A model generated the notes under the pieces. That model made no database searches. It was not told where the DNA came from and saw only the letters and a program-made list of their open reading frames with translations. The translations under genes and the position numbers were made by a program. Below, in pieces: positions 17,518 through 26,093 of a stretch of DNA of 64,000 nucleotides. Position 1 is the stretch's first letter. The number at the start of each line of letters is the position of its first letter. Source of the stretch: Neoroseomonas lacus (lineage in GTDB: Bacteria > Pseudomonadota > Alphaproteobacteria > Acetobacterales > Acetobacteraceae); contig NZ_BMKW01000007.1 of assembly GCF_014644535.1 (NCBI RefSeq), positions 248,001-312,000 on the forward strand. The letters are read 5' to 3'.

Positions 17518-18354
17518 CTAGTAAGGCTTGGCATCCGAGTAACCACGCCGCGCGAGAAACACCAGGAAGTCCTGGCCAAGCGGGGTCAGCGCCAGCATGT
17601 CTTCCTCGGTTTTGGCCACCAGCGCCATGCGGGTTAGGAAGGCCAACCATTCATCGAACGAGCCTTCCTTATAGAAGCCTGGGTAGTCGCTGATGACTGC
17701 ATCAAACCGCTTCCGAGCATCCGCGAGAGATATTCGTCCTTCGCTTCCGAGCATGCGGAGGCCGCGAATCTGGCTGCCATAGATCACGCGGTAGATGCGC
17801 TCGAAGTCGGCCTCAATACGGGCCTCGGAAAGCAGCCTGATCAGGCGGTCGACGCGATCCTCCTGCGGGACGCCTTCCTTCTCAAGGGCAACATGAAGGA
17901 GCCGTTCAAGATCACCTATTGCCTGCGAGCGGTCCAAGCCGGGCAAGTCTTTGAGTTTCACCTCACCGGGCTCAGTAGGGCCGGAGGAATTCGAAGAGGC
18001 AGTTCGAGCGATGGCGCCCACCGCAGCGGCAGCCATGGGGCCGGCAAAGGCGGCAGCTGCGTCAAATATGACTGCCCCCGGCATTCCGAAGAATTTGGGC
18101 CAGAATTTGCTTGCGGCGCGCTCGACCTTCCTTTGCTCAACCTTTGGCGTCGCAGGATCGAGTTCGATGCCGGTGGGCAGCTTACGAAGGCGATTGATCA
18201 GGTCACGGAGCTCTGACCTGAACAAGAAGAGGAAGGTTGCCCCGCCAAGAAATGCGAAGAGGGGCAGCGCGGTTCCCTTCGCCAAATCTACGAAGGCTAA
18301 GAACCAAGGCAGAAACTGTGGCCACGCTGGGCTGGTGGATGCGGCGGTTTCCAT
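17518..18354 (-). CDS. membrane-anchored protein of unknown function
   Basis: 278 residues. A single N-terminal transmembrane helix lies at about residues 26-46 (ALPLFAFLGGATFLFLF). A basic linker follows, then a second Ala-rich hydrophobic patch (FAGPMAAAAVGAIA, about 103-117) and a helical C-terminal domain ending LALTPLGQDFLVFLARRG, a pattern reminiscent of winged-helix or effector-associated domains. No family is recognised. It is convergent with the AbiTii gene (58 bp between stops) and divergent from the PD-(D/E)XK-like gene. No clear Shine-Dalgarno precedes ATG 18354. Its surroundings suggest a defence component. Confidence 0.7.
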   Translation of the reverse strand: METAASTSPAWPQFLPWFLAFVDLAKGTALPLFAFLGGATFLFLFRSELRDLINRLRKLPTGIELDPATPKVEQRKVERAASKFWPKFFGMPGAVIFDAAAAFAGPMAAAAVGAIARTASSNSSGPTEPGEVKLKDLPGLDRSQAIGDLERLLHVALEKEGVPQEDRVDRLIRLLSEARIEADFERIYRVIYGSQIRGLRMLGSEGRISLADARKRFDAVISDYPGFYKEGSFDEWLAFLTRMALVAKTEEDMLALTPLGQDFLVFLARRGYSDAKPY

Positions 18355-18470
18355 GCCGAGATGATTGGACGATCATTCCTCATCGCGCAATAGTGAGGCG
18401 AGAAAGCCCCGCCGCAATTCGCGATGGACGCGATTCGGCAGCAGCGCTGCTCTCTGGAGGAACGCCACGA

Positions 18471-19091
18471 ATGGCTGACGGCACCCAACTGCCGAGCGAC
18501 CTGATCACTGTCCTACCGCCGCCGCCGAACCGCGTCGGTAAATGCACGGGCGGCGCGGAACACCATCTGTCAGAAGGCGCGGTCATGCTCGCCTTCGCCT
18601 TCTATCTGTTCCGCACCGAGCCCAGACTTGGGCACGTCGCGATGCATCCGGACGGGGAGCACGGAAAGCGGTTCCCTTTCCTGGACAGAATGGGCGCCAG
18701 GGGCTTCAAGCTGACGAAGCCGATGGGCTCCACAGACTACGGCGGACTCTATGGGGCGGCGGACGGCCGCTCCGCGCTGATCAACCCGAAGCCGGGCATG
18801 GGCGACGTGATCGCTGACCTCGGCGACGCCAGCTTCGTCGCTGAGTGCAAGGGCGGCATCATCAATACGACCCATCCCGGCCAAACATCGCGGCTGCGGA
18901 GCGGGCTGTGCGAGGCCATCGGCCAATGCCTCGCCACACCCATGCGCAACGGCCAGCGGCAATTCGCGGTGGTGCCGCACACCCGCACGACGATGGCGCT
19001 GGCGCAGCGCATGCAGGAGCGCGCGGCGGCGGCCGGCATCGAGATCGCGTTGGTGGATGGGAGCGGCGAGGTCACCATCGTTGGAGGTTGA
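18471..19091 (+). CDS. putative PD-(D/E)XK-type nuclease-like protein
   Basis: 206 residues from ATG 18471, preceded by GGAGG. The sequence carries a motif of the PD-(D/E)XK superfamily: D112 in MGDVIADLG followed 13 residues later by E125-C-K127 in SFVAECKGG, with a candidate upstream Glu (E35, LSEGAV) and a downstream helix containing Gln (AIGQCLATP). The rest does not match a known restriction enzyme and there is no neighbouring methyltransferase. It could be a Holliday-junction-resolvase-like or restriction-type nuclease. The fold is inferred from the motif only. Confidence 0.6.
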   Translation: MADGTQLPSDLITVLPPPPNRVGKCTGGAEHHLSEGAVMLAFAFYLFRTEPRLGHVAMHPDGEHGKRFPFLDRMGARGFKLTKPMGSTDYGGLYGAADGRSALINPKPGMGDVIADLGDASFVAECKGGIINTTHPGQTSRLRSGLCEAIGQCLATPMRNGQRQFAVVPHTRTTMALAQRMQERAAAAGIEIALVDGSGEVTIVGG

Positions 19092-19441
19092 CTGCCGGCC
19101 TATCACGCACCGCCGGGCTGCTGATCGCCTGGATCGTCATCGGCATGCGCTACCGCCGTCTGGATCCTCTGACAGATTGAGGAGCGTGTACGTGATCCGC
19201 GGCGATGCGCCTCGGCGTTCGGTCTCGCGCACCCAAAGCGACAGGCACATCAGCGCGCGGTAATCGCGCAGGGCATCAAACTGGCCGAACGGCTCCGCAA
19301 GCCGCAGCAGTAGCTCGGCACCGTGCTGAAGAGGCCTAGCGCTTCGGAACGGGGCGATTTGGTCTTGGAGCGTTTCGTTGCGTTGACATGCACTCTCGTT
19401 TCCAAGGTAGTATGTTGTTGCTGGACGGCCGGGAAGGTGTG
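19092..19441. other. intergenic region with a possible minus-strand gene remnant
   Basis: No complete gene. On the minus strand a stretch ending at a TGA at 19137-19139 reads like real protein (GAELLLRLAEPFGQFDALRD, then ALMCLSLWVRETERRG), but no start codon or domain can be assigned; it may be the end of a decayed gene. The promoter of the rightward protease pair should be in the right part, where base composition turns AT-richer. Confidence 0.35.
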
Positions 19442-20212
19442 ATGACGAAGCCCAAGAAAAGCTGGTTGGCTATTCAGTTAGCAGCCACCGCCGCGGCGCT
19501 ACTCGCCTTCTTTCTGGCTTGGCCAGAGCATGCGTGCGCTCAGAATTCAGAAGGCGCGGAATTTGTTCCTTTTGGTGGCAATTCGGACGAATTGGCGAGG
19601 ATCATTGAACCTTACGGTCATGTAGACCTTGCGGCCCGGTGGCTCACGCCAACAATTCCGGTGTGTTGGGCCTCGCCAGCTGGGCAGTTCAGCGCAGCGA
19701 AAGCCATTGTGCAACGCGCAGTGTCCGGCCCGGATAGCCCATTCGAACAGCACTCCGCATTGCGGTTTGTTGGCTGGCGGACTTGCGATGATGGCAATGA
19801 CGGAATTGCCATTACAATTGCTGATGAGCGCGCTTGGTCACAAGTAGGACCGCAGGTTGGCGAATTCCTTCAGCCTCCACGCCGAACCCAAATGCTCTTG
19901 AACTTTGAGCTAGCGCAGTGGCCATGCTATACTGATCGAGAGCATTGTATAGTTGCAGTAGCTAGACACGAATTTATGCATGCGGTCGGAGTTCTCCATG
20001 AGCATATTCGACCTGATGCCCCAGAGCCGTGTCGCTCTGGGCATTCTGAGCAACGAGACTTCCGTGGAGCTCGCCCTCAATCCGTCACAGATTACGATCC
20101 AGACTCAATAATGAACTACTGCAACAATATATATCGACTGTCACGGCCCCCAACATTGAGTCGGCTTGACATATTGACAATTCAATATCTCTACGGCAGG
20201 AGGCAGCCATGA
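19442..20212 (+). CDS. exported astacin-like zinc metalloprotease (M12A-like)
   Basis: 256 residues. GGAAGG precedes ATG 19442, which is followed by a Sec signal peptide (KKSW, hydrophobic core about residues 10-27, cleavage near ACAQ 31-34). The zinc site HEFMHAVGVLHEHIRPD (H176, E177, H180, H186) matches the astacin signature HExxHxxGxxHExxR, and DYDPDSIMNYC provides the Met-turn (M224) with the following conserved Tyr. The length leaves only a short stretch between signal and catalytic domain. It is secreted or periplasmic; its target is unknown. Its stop overlaps the start of the serine protease gene (ATGA), so the two are co-translated. Codon use is clearly less GC-rich than in the neighbours, indicating recent transfer. 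Confidence 0.88.
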   Translation: MTKPKKSWLAIQLAATAAALLAFFLAWPEHACAQNSEGAEFVPFGGNSDELARIIEPYGHVDLAARWLTPTIPVCWASPAGQFSAAKAIVQRAVSGPDSPFEQHSALRFVGWRTCDDGNDGIAITIADERAWSQVGPQVGEFLQPPRRTQMLLNFELAQWPCYTDREHCIVAVARHEFMHAVGVLHEHIRPDAPEPCRSGHSEQRDFRGARPQSVTDYDPDSIMNYCNNIYRLSRPPTLSRLDILTIQYLYGRRQP

Positions 20213-21456
20213 TTCGGATCATGCTCCTCGCACTTGGAATTCTTGCTGGTGCGCACGCTACAGTCGAGGCGCAGGTCTTCTGGAACACGGAACGTCGCCA
20301 AGCCGTTGTAGCGGTTCGAGCATTCGAGGATCAGAATGCCTCGGGAAGACCGGAAGTAGGCACAGGCTTCTTCGTGTCTGGAAGTGGATTTTTCGTCACG
20401 GCGGCGCATGTCGTACAACGCGCACGACGCGTCCAGTTTAGCCTGGAAGGCACTGGCGGTCCCTGGATTGACTTCAGTCCAATCGGCACGCAAGCGTTAG
20501 GGCACGACTTAGCTCTCTTGAAGGCGCCGGAGCGGCCGACTCCTTACCCCTTGCTGCCGTTGGGCTGCCCGGAAACTGTTGCACGAGAAACGACACTCCG
20601 ATTTGCGGGATTTCCTTTTGGGCGAGATTTCGATTCGCGCCAGGCAACGGTCTCTAGTAATTTCGGAGCAGCAGGCGGCCTCCAGGTGGATGGTAATGCT
20701 GCGGGAGGCTTTAGCGGCGGGCCCGCCCTCGATGCCGGAGGTCGTGTCGTCGGTGTAATTAGTGCCGGTTTAGCTGGCAACCCTGGCTTTCTTCAAATTG
20801 TGCCGATGTCTAGAGTGCGCTCTGGCTTGCAGAATTTCGGGATTTTTGTGCCCCGAGAAGGTGAGTGTGTATCACCACCACCAACCGCATCAGGAGCTGA
20901 TGTTCTTGGTGTACGTCTCGGAATGACAGAAGGAGAGGCGATCGGGAGCTCGCAGCGTCCATTACGGAGGCGTCAAATCCCACAAGGATATGCACTGTAC
21001 CATGAGCCGCCGAATAGGTGTATTGGCTATCGCCCCTGCGAGGGCATCTTCAATATAAACTTCGATGGACCAATTCAAACCGCGCGCGTTAGCGGCATCT
21101 CATTCAGCTATCAAGTCACAGATATCTACAATTATTCTCGGCATCAGAATGAATTAAATTGGTGCATTGGCTCACAGCCCGAAATAATCCGAGATCGATT
21201 CCTTCGCGTGGCAGAAGCTCAGAATTGGCAACCAGTCCGCGAGGAGGGGCATTTCTACGGCCAACAGCGAAATAGTTTTTATTGGGCAATCTGGCAAACT
21301 ATCCCAGAGAATAGGGATAAATTTCAATTGAGATTATCGACGCATAGGGATCCGCATCCAGAGCTTAGGTCTCTTGAAATCTTGACCTGTGCCTGGGAAT
21401 TAACGATTGGCGCCGCAACGCGGCCAGCTCCTCGATCCCCAGCCAGGCTCCCGTAA
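20209..21456 (+). CDS. exported trypsin-like serine protease with unknown C-terminal domain
   Basis: 415 residues with an N-terminal signal peptide (RIMLLALGILAGAHA, cleavage near VEAQ). The protease domain (about 30-220) shows the catalytic triad: H67 in FFVTAAHVV, D100 in ALGHDLALL and S169 in GGFSGGPALD. Residues 225-415 form a second, unassigned domain starting with a VLGVRLGMTEGEA motif and containing paired Cys (RCIGYRPCEG). It is coupled to the metalloprotease by ATGA overlap. The DNA is strikingly AT-rich for this genome: positions 21121-21180 contain 24 G or C in 60. It might mature or partner the metalloprotease; that is speculation. Confidence 0.87.
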   Translation: MIRIMLLALGILAGAHATVEAQVFWNTERRQAVVAVRAFEDQNASGRPEVGTGFFVSGSGFFVTAAHVVQRARRVQFSLEGTGGPWIDFSPIGTQALGHDLALLKAPERPTPYPLLPLGCPETVARETTLRFAGFPFGRDFDSRQATVSSNFGAAGGLQVDGNAAGGFSGGPALDAGGRVVGVISAGLAGNPGFLQIVPMSRVRSGLQNFGIFVPREGECVSPPPTASGADVLGVRLGMTEGEAIGSSQRPLRRRQIPQGYALYHEPPNRCIGYRPCEGIFNINFDGPIQTARVSGISFSYQVTDIYNYSRHQNELNWCIGSQPEIIRDRFLRVAEAQNWQPVREEGHFYGQQRNSFYWAIWQTIPENRDKFQLRLSTHRDPHPELRSLEILTCAWELTIGAATRPAPRSPARLP

Positions 21457-21507
21457 GCTCAGCGCAAGTCCGCTTGGAGGTCACTCTCGGCCGTCGACAT
21501 TTCGGGT

Positions 21508-21590
21508 CAAGCCAATTCGGTCAATCCTTAAAAGGGAGATCGGAACCATCCAGATCGCGGTGGCGCGCTGCCGAACTCGGGGGATCGCGC
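21508..21590 (+). repeat. imperfect direct repeat, copy A
   Basis: Begins caagccaattcggtcaa and contains accatccagatcgcgg; copy B at 21647 has the same blocks with scattered substitutions and small indels. The start-to-start distance is 139 bp. The shared blocks extend for about 80 bases. It could be a pair of iterons or a short interspersed repeat family. Confidence 0.7.
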
Positions 21591-21646
21591 CGGGGCGTCG
21601 CGGCGAGCGGGCACTGACCAGGGGCGCCGCCGCGCCAACGCCCCGC

Positions 21647-21729
21647 CAAGCCAATTCGGACAAACCTGAACGGGGAGAGCGGGACCATCCAGATCGCAGC
21701 GGCGCGTCGCCGGGCGCGGCGGATCGGCG
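21647..21729 (+). repeat. imperfect direct repeat, copy B
   Basis: Begins caagccaattcggacaa and contains accatccagatcgcag; partner of copy A at 21508-21590. Confidence 0.7.
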
Positions 21730-22235
21730 TGGTGCGCTCTGGCTTGGAGATCAGCCAGCAGGACGATGCCGACGCGCGCCGCCTTGCCGGCTGAGAGGGC
21801 CGGTAGCCCGTGCGCCGAAAGGTCCGCGCGCCGTCGATAGAGGGGCCGGTGGGAGGGTGACCTGCGCGGCCGGAGCATGATGCCCAGGCCCGGACCCGGA
21901 TTGCGCCAGATGGATGGCGTCCGAGGCAGGCTCCGTGCCCGGCGGCGGGCGCGACCGAGTCCGGCACGAGGCGGCCGGGTGGTGGGACGGGCCTCGGGGC
22001 ACAGGCCCCTGCGCGGCTGGGCAGCCGTGGTCGGGCGTCGGCTCGCCGGGGTCGGGCTGGTACAACCCTACAGCGAATGGGGCTGAGGCGGACGGGCGAC
22101 CACGGGAGACGCGGCGAGTGTCTGTGGTCGAAGTGGGGGCGAGGCTGGCGGCAGCACCAGCAAGCGCGGCGTCTGGTGTGGTGCCCCGGCGTCCGTCCGC
22201 CCGCGACGGCCGACCGCGACCGAAGGCTGGCGGAG

Positions 22236-22390
22236 GCGCGCCGTCGCGTCCATGGGTTTGGGTTTGGGTTGACCCCCACTCCCCTACCCCTCCTTCTATA
22301 AATTCCCTCCTTCTTCCTTCGAATTAATTCTAGGCCTAAGTGGAAAGGCGGGTGATCGGCGGACCCAAACCCATGGACGCTGCGGCGCGC
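22236..22390. repeat. 28-nt inverted repeat flanking an AT-rich core
   Basis: Left arm 22236-22263 and right arm 22363-22390 are inverted copies with 26 of 28 positions matching, including a perfect 18-mer (gcgtccatgggtttgggt and its complement). The 99-nt spacer contains tataaatt (22297-22304) and the palindrome gaattaattc (22321-22330) in otherwise GC-rich DNA. This architecture fits a replication origin or initiator-binding region for the adjacent primase-helicase, or an operator; no function is shown. Confidence 0.75.
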
Positions 22391-22463
22391 AATAGCTCTC
22401 GGCAGGTTGCCGTGGCGCGCCGCAGGGCGGACGCAGTTCACCTCCGCCCCCCGCCCCTGCCCC

Positions 22464-25103
22464 TCACATGGGCCGCCCACCGACCTCCTTCTTTGCGGCC
22501 TCCTGCGCTGCCGCCAGGAGGCCAGGCCCTTCCCGCAGCCATGAGCGAATCAAATCCCTCCGCTCCGCCAGCAACGCGTCAACGCCATGCATTTCGACGT
22601 AGACCTCGCTGGGCTCCAAGGCCGCCAGCACCTCCATCGCAGATGCGTCCAGGCGCGGGCGATGAACGATGCTGCCGAACTTCACCCCACCCAATCTCGG
22701 ATCGAGATCGCCCGCGCTCTTCAAGCCGACATCGCCAAGCCCCCCATCGAACTCTTCATACCTAAGGTGACTTCCGAGTGTGGCGCCCTCGCCCCGCTGC
22801 ATCTGGAAGTGATCGCGGGCGATGCGCGACGACAGCGCGAAGGGCTTGCCCTTCCGATCCCTCTCGACGAATTCGACGAGGTTCACCACGTCCTTCACCT
22901 CGTCCGGACGCCCAGCCCTCGTCACTTCCATCTTGCGCGTCGTCATCGGCGCATGGGCACCCGGCTGCACGTAGCCTTCGCCCTCTGCCTTGCCGTCGCC
23001 GAACCGCAGCGCCCAATCCATGATGGCGGCGAGCCCATCACACGCGAGCCATTCCCGCAGCGCGCGGAACTTCGCCAGCGACCAAGGCGTCTCGGTCACC
23101 TCGGGCGCGAGCCACCGCCGATCATCGTCGTCCAGCCGAAGTGCACGCATCGCGTTCGACGACGCGATGATATGTATCCAGTTCTCGACTTTGTACTCCT
23201 TCTCGAACTTCTCGTTCACTGTGGCTGTTGATTCCGTGATGGTCGACTTGAGCCCATTCTGAGTCGTCCAGTTGTGTCCGTGATAGACCTCGTTGATGAT
23301 TGCGAGCCGCCCATTCGCGACCCAGGGGTTGAAGTTGGCGGTGATCTGATTCGCGTTCGGCACGGTGACGTTGTGCGAGCCAACCAGAGGGTCCAAGATG
23401 TGCATCGCGAGCGTTGTCTTGCCGGTGCCAGGCTTCACGCTGATCAACAACATTGCGTATGCCATGCGAATGTCCGGCCGCGCGATGAGCGTCGCGCACC
23501 ACCGCGCCACCTGCCTGCGGTCATGCTCAGTCGTGATCAGGTATTCGAGGAACCCCAACCACATCGATGCATCCAATGGCGCGCCACCGCTGCGTAGGCG
23601 CTTCACCCCCTCTTCGTAGTGGCGAGAGTGCCGGAAGGTGTTGATGGCGGTGCCGTTGTCCATGCTGATCACATCCGACGGCGCCCTATTCGGAGAGTAC
23701 GTCATCGTCGCGACGCCCTCGCACCTTTTCATCATCAGGGCTGCCACGTTCTCCACCTCGGAGAACTTCCTTAGTGCACCGTTCGCGGTATCCGCGTCAT
23801 AGTTTATTGTCGTGTTCGCTCGGTACACGAAGCGCCGCAGGTTCCGGACATAGACCCACTGCTGCGCGAACTCCTTCCGCAAGACGAACTTCGGACGGCC
23901 GCGCGCGCCGGTCATGATCATCTCCGTTGCCCACGTTGCCGGTTCCAGCAGTTGCGAGAACTTCGGCCCAATGTAGATGCGCCGGTCCCCTTCGCCGGGC
24001 TGCTTGCCTTTCACCGACTTGAACATGGTCGCGGGGAAGTCCTCGGCCAGATCGAACGCAGGCGGCCAATCGCCGCTGGCAAACTTCACATGGATGACCG
24101 CTACACCAGCAAGGTGCTTGCTGATCTCTTCGACCGCCGCCTGGCCCAACGGATCGCAGTCGGCGACAACGTACACGAACTTGATGCCTGCCTTCTTGAG
24201 AACCGACCAATCGGTGCGCTGCGGGTTCGGGGCGCCGCCGACCCACCCCAAGTGTGCCGCGTGCTGAAGGTCGCGCGCCCATGGATGTTCGGCGAGCTTC
24301 TCCATCATGGCCGGCGTCTTCGCCTCGATCATCTCGCGGACGGCTCGCGCAGCCTTGGCGCCTTCATGGAGGAAGACGGTGGAGTTGTCGGCGAGTTGCT
24401 CCATGCCCCACAGCGGCAGCAGCCCATCGGGCTCCGCAATGCGCCACTGCTGATCGCTCCAGAAGGTCCAAGCGCGATACTTCCACCCCTCGTCCTCTGC
24501 GCGAGCGCGTTCTTGGAACATGATGATCCGGGGCTTCGCGATACCCTGCGGTACCTGATGCGCTGCTTCCCGAAACTCGAAGAGCCGGCCTTCACGTCGC
24601 GCAATCTCCATTGCGACGGGTGCGTCGCCCCTTAGGCCATAGACCGGCTGCAACTCCGGCCACGGTGCCGAAGCAAGTTCCTGAGCCAGCACGCTCGCCT
24701 CGGCCTCAGTTGGAGCCAGGGGCTCGGGCGCCTTCACCTCACCATTGCGGTTGAAGGTGATGTAGGCCACGTCGCGGAAGTAGCCCTTGCCGTCCGGCTC
24801 CGACACGACGGCATTGCGGAAGGACTTCATCCGCGCACCGATACGGTCGAGATACGCGCGGACAGACGGCAGCTGATCCAGATGGAAGGCGACCTTCACC
24901 CCGTCGTCGCGGCCCCCCGCATCACCACCTGCACCGCCCGCCGCATCGCCCGGCGCCGCGTCCTGCGCATCAGCCAGGTGCACGGCATCCGCCCCACCAT
25001 GGCGATCACCATCAGCACGCGGGACACCGCTGCCGCTGTCACCGACAGCGCCGTTCTGATCTTTCTCATCGAGCGCGGCCCCCTTGGGATCAACACGATC
25101 CAT
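22464..25103 (-). CDS. D5/P4-type primase-helicase (DUF5906-like)
   Basis: 879 residues; AGGAGAG precedes ATG 25103. Residues 1-70 are low-complexity Gly/Asp/Ala. A Toprim-like segment follows at about 250-330 (VYVVADCDPLGQAAVEEISK, then HLAGVAVIHVKF). The C-terminal half is a superfamily-3-like helicase as in phage D5/P4 primases: Walker A SVKPGTGKTTLAM near residue 560, Walker B-like RLAIINEVYHG, and sensor IIASSNAMRALRLDDDDRRW. It should unwind DNA and prime replication of the excised element. It is the largest gene of the element and is encoded leftward at the end of the phage-like operon. Confidence 0.9.
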   Translation of the reverse strand: MDRVDPKGAALDEKDQNGAVGDSGSGVPRADGDRHGGADAVHLADAQDAAPGDAAGGAGGDAGGRDDGVKVAFHLDQLPSVRAYLDRIGARMKSFRNAVVSEPDGKGYFRDVAYITFNRNGEVKAPEPLAPTEAEASVLAQELASAPWPELQPVYGLRGDAPVAMEIARREGRLFEFREAAHQVPQGIAKPRIIMFQERARAEDEGWKYRAWTFWSDQQWRIAEPDGLLPLWGMEQLADNSTVFLHEGAKAARAVREMIEAKTPAMMEKLAEHPWARDLQHAAHLGWVGGAPNPQRTDWSVLKKAGIKFVYVVADCDPLGQAAVEEISKHLAGVAVIHVKFASGDWPPAFDLAEDFPATMFKSVKGKQPGEGDRRIYIGPKFSQLLEPATWATEMIMTGARGRPKFVLRKEFAQQWVYVRNLRRFVYRANTTINYDADTANGALRKFSEVENVAALMMKRCEGVATMTYSPNRAPSDVISMDNGTAINTFRHSRHYEEGVKRLRSGGAPLDASMWLGFLEYLITTEHDRRQVARWCATLIARPDIRMAYAMLLISVKPGTGKTTLAMHILDPLVGSHNVTVPNANQITANFNPWVANGRLAIINEVYHGHNWTTQNGLKSTITESTATVNEKFEKEYKVENWIHIIASSNAMRALRLDDDDRRWLAPEVTETPWSLAKFRALREWLACDGLAAIMDWALRFGDGKAEGEGYVQPGAHAPMTTRKMEVTRAGRPDEVKDVVNLVEFVERDRKGKPFALSSRIARDHFQMQRGEGATLGSHLRYEEFDGGLGDVGLKSAGDLDPRLGGVKFGSIVHRPRLDASAMEVLAALEPSEVYVEMHGVDALLAERRDLIRSWLREGPGLLAAAQEAAKKEVGGRPM

Positions 25104-25330
25104 GTTCGGAAACTCTCCTCATGATTAGCAATTCGATCATTTGCCAAACTCAGGAGACCCAAGGGAAAATCCGCCTGCGCTGATCCCCTTGGCGCACTCC
25201 TTGAATAGCAATTCTTCCGCGCCGATCCCGCTGCTCACGGGGTCGGCGCAACTGCGTCAGGATGACGCTTCCTGCGCGGTGCGCGGGCCGCTATTATTTG
25301 CCGCCATTGCCTCGGCCATCTCGCCCACCC

Positions 25331-25720
25331 TCACGCCGACGCTTTGCGAGTGCGGAGGCCACCGGCCTTGGGAAGCATCGCCCCCGGCGGGATCACCTCA
25401 TTGGGGACGTCGAAGACCTCGCTCGCGATCTTCGGGTGACGGCTGATGTGATAGACGGTGCCGGCGACACCGTTTTCGAGCAGAACGCGACCGCGCCGGT
25501 CGATGATGATGCCGCGCCGCGCGAGCTCGTCCCGCATCCGCGCAATCGTCGCCGTCAGTGCCGGCACATGGAAATCCGGCATCCGCTCCAGCGGCACTGC
25601 CCCGGTGGCGATCAGGCGCTTGCGCAATTCGCCCATGTTGATCTCGGTTGGCGCCTTCAACGTCTTCGCAAATGCCACCATCGTGCGAACGACGGTGTCC
25701 TGGCGCTGGCGCCGAGTCAT
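25331..25720 (-). CDS. hypothetical protein upstream of primase-helicase
   Basis: 129 residues from ATG 25720; a TTG at 25729 is an alternative closer to the AAAGGA ribosome binding site. Small, basic and soluble. The pattern LTATIARMRDELARRGIIID followed by a beta hairpin (RRGRVLLENGVAGTVYHI) suggests a winged-helix-like DNA-binding fold, but no family is recognised. It lies about 230 bp upstream of the primase-helicase on the same strand and may be a regulator or replication accessory protein. Confidence 0.65.
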   Translation of the reverse strand: MTRRQRQDTVVRTMVAFAKTLKAPTEINMGELRKRLIATGAVPLERMPDFHVPALTATIARMRDELARRGIIIDRRGRVLLENGVAGTVYHISRHPKIASEVFDVPNEVIPPGAMLPKAGGLRTRKASA

Positions 25721-26093
25721 GTTGCACAAGGTCCTTTCTCCTTCACCGACTTGGTCCGGTGGACGGAGAAAGCGCCATCACCCCACATCAGAAAACTGTT
25801 TGAATTTGACTGACGAATTTGTGTGACTGCACCGCACGCGGGCCGTGCGTTTGCGCGATATGCTGGAACCAACGGGATAGCGCCGACGTGCCATCGTCAT
25901 CATGCAAATCGACCTGCATCCGCACCGCGACCTGCACGGCATCAACCCCATCAAGGATTGCGTCACTTTCGACGCCACAGTGCGGCACGGCATACTCAGC
26001 GCATCGCACGCGACTTCTTCTTCACCTGACAAACTTCGGGCGGCCCTTCCGCGAGGAGGAGCCGCCCGTTCTTTCTACCGTCAGCGCATGAGG
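25721..26093. other. intergenic region, likely promoter for the leftward replication genes
   Basis: About 370 bases without a gene. The part around 25790-25825 is AT-richer (cagaaaactgtttgaatttg) and on the minus strand could serve as promoter for 25331-25720 and the primase-helicase. No operator repeat is obvious. Confidence 0.35.

Larger units (their letters stand above)
21457..22463. other. repeat-rich non-coding kilobase, candidate replication origin region
   Basis: About 1 kb with no convincing gene; long open frames on the minus strand are Arg/Pro-rich and domain-free. It contains an imperfect direct repeat (21508 and 21647), a 28-nt inverted repeat (22236-22263 and 22363-22390) and, between its arms, an AT-rich stretch around 22297-22330 with the 10-bp palindrome gaattaattc. 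It abuts the 3' end of the primase-helicase gene, a usual place for the origin of P4-like elements. The origin function is inferred. Confidence 0.5.

Noticed and set aside
21521..22480. 319-codon minus-strand frame across the repeat-rich region
   Set aside because: Its composition is Arg/Pro/Ala-dominated and it reads through both copies of the direct repeat and the inverted repeat; no ribosome binding site.
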